From Nannocystis pusilla (GTDB lineage: Bacteria > Myxococcota_A > Polyangia > Nannocystales > Nannocystaceae), in NCBI RefSeq assembly GCF_026626665.1, contig NZ_JAPNKE010000002.1, forward strand, positions 5,495,168-5,559,167: a stretch of DNA of 64,000 bases, in the 5' to 3' direction. This document shows positions 39,937 through 49,013 of the stretch, in pieces. Each line of letters starts with the position of its first letter. The first letter of the stretch is position 1. A model generated the notes under the pieces. The model worked only from the letters and a program-made list of their open reading frames with translations. It did no database searches and had not been told where the DNA came from. The translations under genes were made by a program, and so were the position numbers.

Positions 39937-41253
39937 TCACAGCGCGCCGCTCTTCACCCAATTGACGAGCAGGCACTTCTGCGCGTCGGTCAGCGTGCTC
40001 CCGAGCGGCATCGTCGAGCCGCCGCCGCCGGGCACGTTATTCTGCTGACCGAGGACCTTGTAGAGTAAATAACTCTGGTCCACGTCCCCGGCGGTGACCC
40101 GGTTCATGTCGGCGTTCGTGGCGGCCACGCCGACGTTGTTGGCCTTGACGGTCGCGGCGTCGGTCATCGTCAGGCCGCCCGAGCCGCCGGTGTGGCAGCC
40201 GCACTTCGGCTGCACCACCATGCTGAACACCTGCGCGGCGTCGACGTTCGCCGCCGCGCAGTCGGGCACCACCAGCGTCACCCCGCCGCACGAGCCGGCC
40301 TCGCAATTCCCGGACTGGCAGTCGGTGTCGATCGCGCACACCTGTCCTTCGGAGCAGGGCATGCAATTCGGGCCTCCGCAGTCCTCGTCGGTCTCGGCGC
40401 CGTTCGCCGCGCCGTCGGAGCAGGTCGCCGCCTGGCAGGCGTTCGAGCAGGCGTCGAGGTCCTCGTCGTTGCCGTCGTCGCAGGCCTCCACGCCGGTGTG
40501 AACGATCCCGTCGCCGCAGGTAGCGACCAGGCAGACGTTGAGGCAGGCGTCGCCGTCGATCGGATTGCCGTCGTCGCACGCCTCGATGCCCGTCTGGACG
40601 ATCCCGTCGCCGCACACGGCGATCTTGCAGGCGCTGGTACACGCGTCGTCGTCGTCGGAATTACCGTCGTCGCATTCTTCGCCCGCCTGCACCACCCCGT
40701 CGCCGCAGAACTCGGCGATGCAGTTCGCGGCGCAGCCGTCGCCGTCCACGAGGTTGCCGTCGTCGCAGGTCTCGCCGGGCCCGACGAAGCCGTCGCCGCA
40801 GGCCGCCGGCTGACACTGCACGCATTCGTCGTTGTCGTCGCCGTTGCCGTCGTCGCAGCCCTCGACCCCGGCATGCACCAGCCCGTCGCCGCACGTGGCC
40901 GCGGTGCAGGCGCTGGTACACGCGTCGGTGTCGTCGAGGTTGCCGTCGTCGCAGGCCTCGCCGCCCTCGACGACCCCGTCGCCGCACGCCGGCCCGCCCG
41001 TGGTCAGCGTGGTCGGCTCGATCGTGGTCGGCTCGATCGTCGTCGGCTCGCCGGTGGTCGGCTCGCCCGTCGTGCCGGGGGTCGGCCCCGCGCTGGACGG
41101 ATCGGTCGTCGTCGATTCGTCGGTGCCACCCGTCGTCGTGGTGCCGTCGCTCGTCTCCGCGACGTCGTCGGTGGTGATGGCGGGACTGGTGGGCCCGCAC
41201 GCGACGGCGAGCAGCGACAGCGTGGCGGACAGCGCGAACGAAGCACGAATCAT
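39937..41253 (-). CDS. Cys-rich repeat lipoprotein (DUF4215-like) with cytochrome-like tail
   Basis: MIRASFALSATLSLLAVAC is a lipoprotein signal (lipobox AVAC). A Thr-rich stalk with TTGEPTTIEPTT repeats follows, then six or seven repeats of the form CGDGVVEGGEACDDGNLDDTDAC, the myxobacterial disulfide-rich repeat, then CSEGQVCAIDTDCQSGNC. The C-terminal 110 residues (VFSMVVQPKCGCHTGGSGGL ... YLLYKVLGQQNNV ... CLLVNWVKSGAL) resemble the tails of the lipoproteins at 57537 and 58338; KCGCH is a CxCH variant of a heme-c motif. 438 residues, surface-exposed. Start ATG at 41253. Confidence 0.8.
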   Translation of the reverse strand: MIRASFALSATLSLLAVACGPTSPAITTDDVAETSDGTTTTGGTDESTTTDPSSAGPTPGTTGEPTTGEPTTIEPTTIEPTTLTTGGPACGDGVVEGGEACDDGNLDDTDACTSACTAATCGDGLVHAGVEGCDDGNGDDNDECVQCQPAACGDGFVGPGETCDDGNLVDGDGCAANCIAEFCGDGVVQAGEECDDGNSDDDDACTSACKIAVCGDGIVQTGIEACDDGNPIDGDACLNVCLVATCGDGIVHTGVEACDDGNDEDLDACSNACQAATCSDGAANGAETDEDCGGPNCMPCSEGQVCAIDTDCQSGNCEAGSCGGVTLVVPDCAAANVDAAQVFSMVVQPKCGCHTGGSGGLTMTDAATVKANNVGVAATNADMNRVTAGDVDQSYLLYKVLGQQNNVPGGGGSTMPLGSTLTDAQKCLLVNWVKSGAL

Positions 41254-41737
41254 GGCAAGCGACCTCCGGAAGGCCGGGCGAGGATGCCCGCGCGCGGAGA
41301 GCCCGCCAAGCCGGAAGTTCGGGCGGGGGCGCTGCCGTTTCCGGCCCCCATCGTCCGCCACGCACGCCGAGATCGACGAATCGCCGCGCTCCCAACCCGA
41401 CAATCAGCAAAGCACCGACTATGCACAATCGCCGACGTCGCGCGCGAAGCGACGACGGCGACCGGCCGCGACCTCGCGCCCTCGAAGCTCCCGTGCCTCG
41501 CGCCGGCGCCCTCGCCCACGTCGCGCGCATGCGCCCGCCGGCAAATCGCTGGATCGTGTTTCACTCGCGCCGACGCGCCACGGCCCGCGCACGCTCCGCC
41601 GCACGCGCCCGCATCGCTGCGGCGCTCCTCGCCAGGCGCCCCGCAGATCGGGGTCGATCGCCCGCGCGTGACCTCCGGGCCGCGGGCGGGGGTCTCCGCT
41701 TGCAAGCGCTTGGCTCCTGGGCGTACCGTGATTCTTG
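41254..41737. other. Divergent intergenic region, no gene seen
   Basis: About 480 bases between two divergent lipoprotein genes. Frames are short or antisense-like. No clear promoter, repeat or RNA fold was found by eye. Confidence 0.4.
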
Positions 41738-42850
41738 ATGCGCGCCCTCGCCCTCACCCTGATCACGCTCGGCGTCCCCTGCCTCTCCGCCTGCAGCGAC
41801 GACGGGGGCGGAGGAGGCACGAATCCGACCGCCGCGCCGACTCTGGGCGGGATCAGCAACTTGACCCTGACGAGCGACGGTACGACCACGGGCGGCACCG
41901 ACAGCACCGGCACCAATCCCACCAGCACCGCCGGCACCGACGCCAGCACCAGCGAGCCTGCCACCAGCAACGTCGACAGCGGCCCCGCGCCCAAGTTCGA
42001 CATCGGCGAGACCCCCGACGGCGGTCTGCCCATGCCCGACACGGGCTGCAAGAAGGTCGACCTGCTGTTCGTCATCGACAATAGCGGCAGCATGGCCGAC
42101 GAGCAGATCAACCTCGTCAACAGCTTCCCCGACTTCGTGTCGGAGATGCAGACCCAGCTGTCCAACACCGACAGCTACCACGTCGGCGTGATCAGCAGCG
42201 ACAGCAACGTCTACAACGGCGCCGGCTGCCAGATGTACGGCGGCCTCGTCAACCGCACCGGCGGCGCCAGCTCGAGCAACGCCACCTGCACCCCCTACGC
42301 CGGCGGCAAGAACTGGATGAGCGAGGCCGACGACCTCGGCACCAAGTTCTCCTGCGCCGGCCAGGTCGGCACCGGCGGCGACGGCAACGAGCAGCCGATG
42401 TACGCCATGCTGCAGGCGGTGCAGCCGCAGAACAACGCGCCCGGCGCCTGCAACGACGGCTTCATCCGCGACGACGCGCTGCTGGTCGTCGTCCTCATCA
42501 CCGACGAGGAGGACGACCACGAGGTCGCCGCCTGCCAGCAATTGCCGCAGTCGGGCTCGCCCGGCGAACCCGGCAATTGGTACACCGGCCTGGTCACCGC
42601 CAAGGGCGGCGTCGAGACCAACATCGTCGTCCTGTCTCTCATCGGTCCCGTCAATCCGACCTGCCCCGCGCTCGACAAGTGCAACGGCGGCATCACCGGC
42701 GCCGAGCTGTCGCCGCGGATCGTGCAATTCACCGAGATGTTCACCAACGGCTTCATCGGCCAGATCTGCGCGCCCTCGTACAAGCAATTCTTCTCCGACG
42801 CGATCGGCCTCATCGACGAGGCCTGCGAGAACTTCATGCCCCCGGGCTGA
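41738..42850 (+). CDS. von Willebrand A-domain lipoprotein
   Basis: MRALALTLITLGVPCLSAC is a lipoprotein signal; a Gly/Thr-rich stalk follows (GTTTGGTDSTGTNPTS type). The vWA domain begins KKVDLLFVIDNSGSMADEQ: DNSGSM is the metal-ion-dependent adhesion site, with LVVVLITDEEDDHE supplying later ligands. Several Cys pairs (CSDDG, GCQMYGG, CTPYAGG, CSCAG, CPALDKC) suggest disulfides. Such lipoproteins are thought to be adhesins or scaffold subunits on the outer membrane. 370 residues. The ATG is preceded by a weak site; a TTG lies just upstream. Confidence 0.8.
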   Translation: MRALALTLITLGVPCLSACSDDGGGGGTNPTAAPTLGGISNLTLTSDGTTTGGTDSTGTNPTSTAGTDASTSEPATSNVDSGPAPKFDIGETPDGGLPMPDTGCKKVDLLFVIDNSGSMADEQINLVNSFPDFVSEMQTQLSNTDSYHVGVISSDSNVYNGAGCQMYGGLVNRTGGASSSNATCTPYAGGKNWMSEADDLGTKFSCAGQVGTGGDGNEQPMYAMLQAVQPQNNAPGACNDGFIRDDALLVVVLITDEEDDHEVAACQQLPQSGSPGEPGNWYTGLVTAKGGVETNIVVLSLIGPVNPTCPALDKCNGGITGAELSPRIVQFTEMFTNGFIGQICAPSYKQFFSDAIGLIDEACENFMPPG

Positions 42851-42891
42851 CCCGGCGACGAGCCCCGCTCGCCGCCGGGCCGCCGCCGCGC

Positions 42892-45800
42892 TCAGCCCAT
42901 CGCGGTGCTCGTGAGCCCGTAGCCCATCTCGCACAGGTCGCTGGCCAGGATCGCCACCGCGCAGCTGGTCGTCAGCGCGTTGGCGGCCTTGATCCGGCTG
43001 TTGTCGACGCCGTCGAGCAGGCGGTACAGCCCGCGCAGGCTCCAATTCGCCATGCGGTAGCTGAACTGCGCCCAGAACTCCTCCTCCGCGAGCTCGCCCT
43101 GGGAGAACACGACGATCGCGGTCGCCAGCTCGCCGCAGCCGATCACCACCTCGATCACCCCGTCGACGATCGCGATCACCCCCTCGCCCTCGGGCCAGGA
43201 GATCGCCCACGCCGTCGACCCGATCATCCACAGCCCGCCGCACAGCGACAGCACGCCGTGGGTGATGCCGTACCACCGCGTATTTGCGTCGTCGAACGCC
43301 GCCGCGGCCGCGATGTCGAACGCCGCCGCGACCGCCGTCGTCGCCCCGCCGATGACGCTAAATGTCCACACCGCGGTGAAGTTGCCCTTCCACTCGCTCG
43401 CGCTGCGGGCGATGAACATCGACGAGTTGACGAGGCTGATGCCGAACTGCGTCCAGCGGATCGCCTCCTCCGCCTGCGACTTCGCCGACTTCTGCAGCGA
43501 CGCCGTCGACTTGTTGCCGCCGCTCGTCAGCACCGCCGGCACCGCCCCGACCAGCGCGATGAGGCGCAGCATGTCGAGCTTGCGCCCGCGCAGGATCGCC
43601 ACCTCGATCACCTCGGTGAGGTACGGAATCTTCAGCTGCGAGGTCAGCGTGCGCCGGGCCTGATCGACCAGGTCGGGGGTGTGGTCGGCGATCCAGCCCG
43701 TCAGCTCCGTCGTCACCTCTCGGCCGGCCGCCCACGTCTTCTTCGGCAGGTCGAGCAGCGCGTCCATCGACGTGTCCAGCACGTCGCTCGCGTCCAGCAG
43801 CGCCTTCGGCAGCGCCGCCGTCGTCGCCTCGTTCTCGGCCGCGGTCTTCGTCTTGTCGAGCTGCGTCGGCCCCTGCTTGCCCTTCGGGTCGTCCTCGAGC
43901 TTCGGCGGCGAGCCGGTGAACGCCTCCTCGATCACGTCGACCAGCCACTTGAGCTCGTCGAAGTCGGGCAGCTCGAAGTCACCGACGCCGAACGCCTTGC
44001 CGAGCGACTTGCCGGACAGCCCCGACCGCACCGGCCTCGCCACCAGCGCGTCGAGCATGGCCGGGATGTCGCGGATCTGCGCCGCGTACCCGCCGAGCTC
44101 GTCGAACTTGTCCCTCGCCAGCGCGTACAGCTCGTCGGACTTGGCGAGGAACTTCTCCCAGTTGAACAGCATCGCCAGGAACTCGATGAAGTCGCGGATC
44201 GCCGCGCCGATCCGCTTCAGGAACGCCTCGATCGCGCCGGCGACCTCGAGCGCCCCCGCCACGATCGTGCGGAACATCTTCTTCGAGCCGTCGACCACCA
44301 TCTCGCCGACCACCATCACCGCGCCCCACGCGGTCTTCGTGGTGTCGACCGCGAGGTCGCGCGCGTCCTCGATGCAGTCGCGGATCACCGCTTCCCCGGT
44401 CCGCACCGCCGCCCCGGCGGCCTTGTTGGCCAGCTTCACCGCGTCCCCGGCGGCCGAGATCGTCAGCTTCGCCACGTCGCTGCCGAAGTCGATCACCGCG
44501 CTGCCGACCGCCTCGCCGACGTCCTCGACCACGTCCCAGACGTCGCCCCACGACAGCTTCTGCCCCTTCTTGATCGGCACCGGCGGGGCCGTCGGCAGCG
44601 CGCGGGCCGTGTCGCGCATGAACTGGGTCACCGCCTCGGCGTCGTCCTTCGGCATGTTGCTCTTCAGCACCGGCGTCTTGCCGGGCGGCGGCTGCTTCAG
44701 CGCCGACGCGCTGAGGCTCGCCAGCTGCCGCTGCGCCCCGTCGGCCGGGCGCACCACGGTCCAGCAGTCGGCGTCCATCCCGGGCGCGCGCAGCCGCAGC
44801 GCCGGGCAATCGAGCGACTTGGCGGCGAGCACCCGCACGCGCGCGCGACCCCCTCGCTGACCACCACCTTCACCGGGACGCCCGGCTTCCACGCCTCGAG
44901 CCGCTGCACCCCGCCGTCGCTGCGCACCACGGACACCGGCGCGTCGACGCGGACCTCGACCTCGCCCGCCAGCTTGCTGCCGCCGGCCGTGCGCGGCTCG
45001 ATCGAGACCTCGTACACCGCGCAGCGGACCAGCGAGCCCTTGACCGTCCCGTACTCCTGCGCCGTCGGCACCTTGAGACCTACGTCCCCCCAACCCCCGA
45101 GGCCGACCTCGATCGTCTTGGTCGGGAACAGCGACACCGGCAATTCGTCGAGCAGCAGCTTGCCGGCCGCGCGCACGTGGACCCGGCGGGCGTCGCTCAG
45201 CGCCCGCAGCGGCGCGCCGACGCCGTCGCCCCACGTCAACTGGCCCATCGGCCGCGCGTGCTGACGGCGCGGCCCGGCGTCGATCGCCCAGCCCTCGGCG
45301 AGCGTGTCGAGGTGATAGCAATACACGAGCGAAGGCTCGTCGCCGCGAGCGCGGCGCAGCCACAGCGCCCGCACGTCCTCGAGCGAGCGCCCGCCCTGCC
45401 AAACGCGCAGCTCGGCGACCTCGCCCAGGAACTCCTCGCCGATCGTCCCGCCCGTGCGCACCCCGTCGCGCGCGACCGCCGGCGCCGCCACCTGCTGCTC
45501 GTGGACCGTGCGGCCGTCGACGAACGCTCTGAACATTCCGCCGCCGTCGACCGAGACGCACAGGTGCTGCCATTCGTCCGCGCGCACCACCCCGGGGACC
45601 TTGATCGCCGTCGGCCCGGTCTTGGCCACGAACTCGACGACGAGCGTCCCGTCGCCCATCCGCAGCCGGACGTTGAAAGAGTCCGGACCGCCGAGCGCGA
45701 ACAACACCGGGTCCGCGGCCTTGCGCGGCCGGATCCACGCCTCGACCGTGATCCCGCCGGTGAAGTCGGTCGTCACCGGCGGCAGCTCGAGCACGTCGGG

Positions 45801-46412
45801 CTTCTCGTCCCACACCACCGCGCCCGGACTCGGGCTGCGCAGGACGTCGAGCTCGACGTCCTCGACCGCCTGGCCCCCGCCGGCCAGCTGCCCGTGCCGC
45901 TGCAGCGGGCCCGCGTCGCGCACGCTGGTCCCGTCGAGCTGGCCGGCGTAGTGCGCCAGCAGCCCCTGCGGCTCGGCCGAGGGCGCCCGCTCGCCGGCGG
46001 AGCGCACCCGCGCCAGCAGCCGCACGTCGGCGAGCGCGAGGCTCGGCGAGCCCTGGTCGCCGACGCGGATCGACGGCGTCGCCCCCAGCTTCGGCAGCGT
46101 CCCGGCGGCCGCGCGGATCCCATCGATGAAGATCGCCGCCGCCCCGTCGGCGGCGAACTCCACCGCGACGTGCGTCCACCGCCCCATCGTCATCGCCCCC
46201 GGCGCCAGGAGCTTCAGCACCCCCACGCGCAGCTCGAGCCCGCCGTTGTTCATCATCACGAGCAGCGGCCCGCCCTCGCCCCAGTACCAGATCACCCCGC
46301 CCTTGCCCGACGGCCGCACCCACATCTGAATGCTGAACCCCCCGCTCGTCTCCCCGGCCGAGACGCCCGGAATGTCGATATACCCCTTCGCCGCAACATC
46401 AATGACTCTCAT
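42892..46412 (-). CDS. Large LamG-domain protein with helical membrane-active C-terminal part (frameshifted)
   Basis: About 1173 residues. Two concanavalin-like LamG domains lie at the N terminus (GGFSIQMWVRPSGKGGVIW ... RWTHVAVEF and GGITVEAWIRPRKAADPVLF ... EWQHLCVSVDGGGMFRAFVDG). A beta-rich segment follows. The C-terminal 600 residues are helical, with amphipathic repeats (DVVEDVGEAVGSAVIDFGSD, AGDAVKLANKAAGAAV) and three hydrophobic segments (VIGGATTAVAAAFDIAAAAAF, HGVLSLCGGLWMIGSTAWAI, IVDGVIEVVIGCGELATAIVV). No signal peptide. The frame changes near 44840. gaggag stands before the ATG. LamG plus membrane-spanning helices could be a binder and pore-like effector delivered by a secretion system, but this is inference; the family is unknown to me. 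Confidence 0.65.
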
Positions 46413-47115
46413 CGTCGACTCCTCGTTCGCACCGCCGCCATGTCTAGCCGCTTTTGAAATGCCGCGTCGGCCCGATCGAAGGCCCTCCATCATTCCTCCA
46501 CAATGCGCAATCGTATCCACGCGCACGGCCGCGCCGGCGCTCGATTCGAGCTCCATCGATTCTCCACACTCTCGAGCGGCTCGGCTCGCGCTCCACGACC
46601 TCGCAGGAGCGGTTACCCGCGCGCAGCCCCGCTCGCGCGCCATCGGCACCTCACTGTCTCGGGCCCTCGCGCAGGCGGCTCGGCCCTCCGTCGATTTCCA
46701 CGGCCTCGGCCCCTCGCGCGCAGTCGGCTCGTTCCTCTGTCGATTCCCGGCGCCTGGCTCCCGATCGCGCCATCGATTCTCCACAGCCTCGATCCACGTA
46801 CATGACTCCCGAAACATGTTCATTGAGACATCCAGGTGATGAACCATGTTCGCGGCGCCGCGGCCGCTCGCTTCGACCCGCGCGACGCTCGCCGGGCCTG
46901 GTCGCGGCGTCTCGCTCGCGGCCTCGCTCGCTCGTCCTCGGCGCCTCCATGAAGGGGACTTCCTCGCCGCTCGCGCCCGCGATGTCCTGCTCGCTGCGCT
47001 CGTCCCCGGCGTCGGCCCTGGCCGATGAGACGCACGCGCAGGCGGTGCGCGCCGCTCCTTGAAAGAGACCCGCGATCGACGACCGCGCGCGGTCCGCCGC
47101 GGACTCGTGACTTCG
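46413..47115. repeat. Gene-free region with degenerate ~60-100 bp repeats
   Basis: Between the LamG gene and the sigma operon. Blocks around 46555, 46690 and 46773 share words such as tcgattctccac, ctcga and gctcggctcgc, i.e. a decayed tandem repeat. Frames give only low-complexity Arg/Ser-rich peptides. One dispersed palindrome variant (acatgt...gagacat) is at 46813-46831. Confidence 0.4.
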
Positions 47116-47120
47116 CGCCC

Positions 47121-47145
47121 GTCACCTTTTCCGCGCCGGCCCGTA
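47121..47145 (+). promoter_or_regulatory. Putative ECF promoter of the sigma operon
   Basis: gtcacc (47121-47126) followed by tttt and, 14 bases after gtcacc, ccgta (47141-47145). The same two words with the same 14-base gap precede the lipoprotein at 54689. The ATG lies 15 bases after ccgta. Shared spacing suggests one ECF sigma reads both, probably the one encoded here (autoregulation). Confidence 0.5.
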
Positions 47146-47159
47146 CCCTCCCGACAGAC

Positions 47160-47750
47160 ATGCAGCTCCCCTGGCCGCTGCGCGACGAGCTCCACGCGCG
47201 TCGCCTCGCCCGCGCCCGCGACGGCGACGGCGAGGCGTTCCGCGCGCTGTACCGCGACCTCTACCCCGATGTCGTCCGCTTCGTCGCCCGCCGCGTGTCG
47301 GCCCGGGCCGACGCCGAGGACCTCGCCGCCCGCGTGTTCGTCGCCTTCGTCGAGCGGCTCGGCGACTACGACCGCGAGCGCGGCAGCGTGCGCGGCTGGC
47401 TGCTCACCTTCGCCCGCAACGCGGTCATCGACCACTTGCGCAAGGCGCGGGCCACCGCCGCCCCCGAGCTGCTCGACCTCCTGCCGAGCGACGCCGTCGG
47501 CCCCGAGGGCGGCCTCCTCCAGCGCGAGCAGCTCGACCAGCTCGCCGCCCTCGTGCGCGAGCTCCCGGCCGACGCCCGCGAGCTCCTGGCCCTGCGCTTC
47601 GCCGACGGCCTGCGCCACCGCGAGATCGCCGAAGTCCTCGGCCTGCAGGAGGCCGCCGTCAAACAGCGCGTGTCGCGGGTCCTCCGCGACCTCCGCGCCC
47701 GCCTCCGCCCCGCCGCGGGCAAGAAAGGAGCCGAGAGTGCCCTGGCCTGA
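47160..47750 (+). CDS. ECF RNA polymerase sigma factor
   Basis: 196 residues with the two ECF regions: sigma-2 (RALYRDLYPDVVRFVARRV, AEDLAARVFVAFVERLGDY, GWLLTFARNAVIDHLRKAR) and sigma-4 (LPADARELLALRFADGLRHREIAEVLGLQEAAVKQRVSRVLRDLRARL, a helix-turn-helix). It directs RNA polymerase to stress or envelope genes. The next gene overlaps it (GTG at 47737 versus stop at 47750) and encodes a membrane protein that is the likely signal partner. The start ATG at 47160 follows the putative promoter closely. Confidence 0.9.
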   Translation: MQLPWPLRDELHARRLARARDGDGEAFRALYRDLYPDVVRFVARRVSARADAEDLAARVFVAFVERLGDYDRERGSVRGWLLTFARNAVIDHLRKARATAAPELLDLLPSDAVGPEGGLLQREQLDQLAALVRELPADARELLALRFADGLRHREIAEVLGLQEAAVKQRVSRVLRDLRARLRPAAGKKGAESALA

Positions 47751-48480
47751 TCGCCTCCCCGCCGCGCTGCGGCGCCTCTACCGCGCCGGCGCGCCTTCAG
47801 AACATGTTCTCTCGGACATGTCCGTTCCGCCAGCGTCTTTGGAACAGGACCTCATGGCCAGGTTCGCCCGCCGCCCCGCGCCCGCGCGGCTCGGCTTCGC
47901 CGGGTTCCTCCGCGGCCACCGCTGGGCCCTGTCGGCCGGCCTGGCCGCGGTCGCGGTCGCGGCGGCCTGCCGCCTGCCGTACGACTACGACCGCGGCTTC
48001 GGCGCGACGGTCTCGTGCGAGGTCCCCGGCGAGGACCTGCTGGACAGCGACCACGTGCGCGAGCTCGCCGACCGCCTGCAGCAGCGCGCCGGCGCCGAGC
48101 AGGTGACGGTGCGGGTCCACGCCGACCACGGCGGCCCGGGGACGCTCCTCATCGACCTGTGGGGCGAGGACGCCGCCCTCGTCGGCGACGATCTGCTGGC
48201 CGAGGTCGAGGACGTGCCGGCGCTACAGGCCGAGAACTGCCGGATCGAGCCGCTGGTGGAGACGGTCCACGGCACGCTCGGCGGCCGCTTCGGCCTCGAA
48301 TGGTTCGACCTCGAGCTGCTCGACAAGGACGACGCCGAGGCCGCGCGCGCCCAGATCCTCGAGCGCCTCGAGGCCCGCGGCCTGCACGGCGACGCGCAGG
48401 TCGAGATCTCCGACGACGGCGCCGGCCGGCGCGAGGTCAAGATCCGCATCGAAGCCCAGGGCGAATTCACCGATCCGTGA
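47737..48480 (+). CDS. Membrane partner of the ECF sigma factor, candidate anti-sigma or signal protein
   Basis: About 247 residues. aaaggag stands 6 bases before the GTG, and the overlap with the sigma gene implies coupling. The cytoplasmic N terminus (VPWPDRLPAALRRLYRAG ... LEQDLMARFARRPAPAR) is short, one helix follows (HRWALSAGLAAVAVAAACRL), then an outer domain of about 180 residues with two related halves. The last 45 residues (AQILERLEARGLHGDAQVEI ... RREVKIRIE) match the C terminus of the lipoprotein at 54141-54689. No ZAS zinc motif of classical anti-sigmas is present. A dispersed palindrome lies inside the coding region at 47801-47820. Confidence 0.65.
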   Translation: MPWPDRLPAALRRLYRAGAPSEHVLSDMSVPPASLEQDLMARFARRPAPARLGFAGFLRGHRWALSAGLAAVAVAAACRLPYDYDRGFGATVSCEVPGEDLLDSDHVRELADRLQQRAGAEQVTVRVHADHGGPGTLLIDLWGEDAALVGDDLLAEVEDVPALQAENCRIEPLVETVHGTLGGRFGLEWFDLELLDKDDAEAARAQILERLEARGLHGDAQVEISDDGAGRREVKIRIEAQGEFTDP

Positions 48481-48496
48481 GCCCGACTGAAAGGAC

Positions 48497-48512
48497 ATGT
48501 CCCGAGGGACAT
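48497..48512. terminator. Hairpin behind the sigma operon
   Basis: atgtcc (48497-48502), loop cgag, ggacat (48507-48512), 17 bases after the stop of the membrane partner. Same family as the element at 36037. Confidence 0.5.
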
Positions 48513-48597
48513 ATCTTGAATGTCGCCGCTTCACCGCGCGCATCGACCCGAACCCGACCAGGCTCGCAGGGCTCTGTTCCCGCCTCGCAGGGTGCGC

Positions 48598-48846
48598 GTG
48601 TGGCAGCGACCCGGACCACGGTCTCGCCCGTCCTCCTCTCGCGCCTCCGTCCCCGCCTCGCCACGAGGCGCGCGTGGCAGCGACGCGGGCCTCGGGTCTC
48701 GCCCGTCTTCCTCTCGAGCCTCCGTCCCGGCCTCGCCACGATGCGCGTGTGACAGCGACGCACGCCTCGGTCTCGCCCGTCCTCCTCTCGCGCCTCCGTC
48801 CGGCCTCGCCACGAGGCGCGCGTGGCAGCGACGCGGGCCACGGATC
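48598..48846. repeat. Minisatellite, about 3.3 copies of a 74-bp unit
   Basis: The word gcagcgac recurs at 48603, 48677, 48752 (as acagcgac) and 48825, i.e. every 73-75 bases, each followed by ctcgcccgtc, tcctctcg, gcctccgtcc and ctcgccacga. The unit is not a multiple of three in all copies and lies between genes, so it is non-coding. Copies differ by several substitutions and indels. Confidence 0.75.
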
Positions 48847-49013
48847 GCAGCCGCCACGGCTGACGCCAGGGAGACCTGCGACGCGGCTGCGGCGCCCGCT
48901 TTGTCCGGTGCAAGACGCGCCTCGCAGCGCGAGTCGGGCGCGAGCCGGGCGCCTCGATCGGCGTGTGCTAAGGTCGCGCGCGCCCGGGTCCTCCGCCCGC
49001 GCCGCGCCCTTCC

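Noticed and set aside
40351..40369. cctgtccttcggagcagg in the Cys-rich lipoprotein as another dispersed palindrome
   Set aside because: The codons give CSEGQVC, a normal part of this repeat type, and the pairing is poor.
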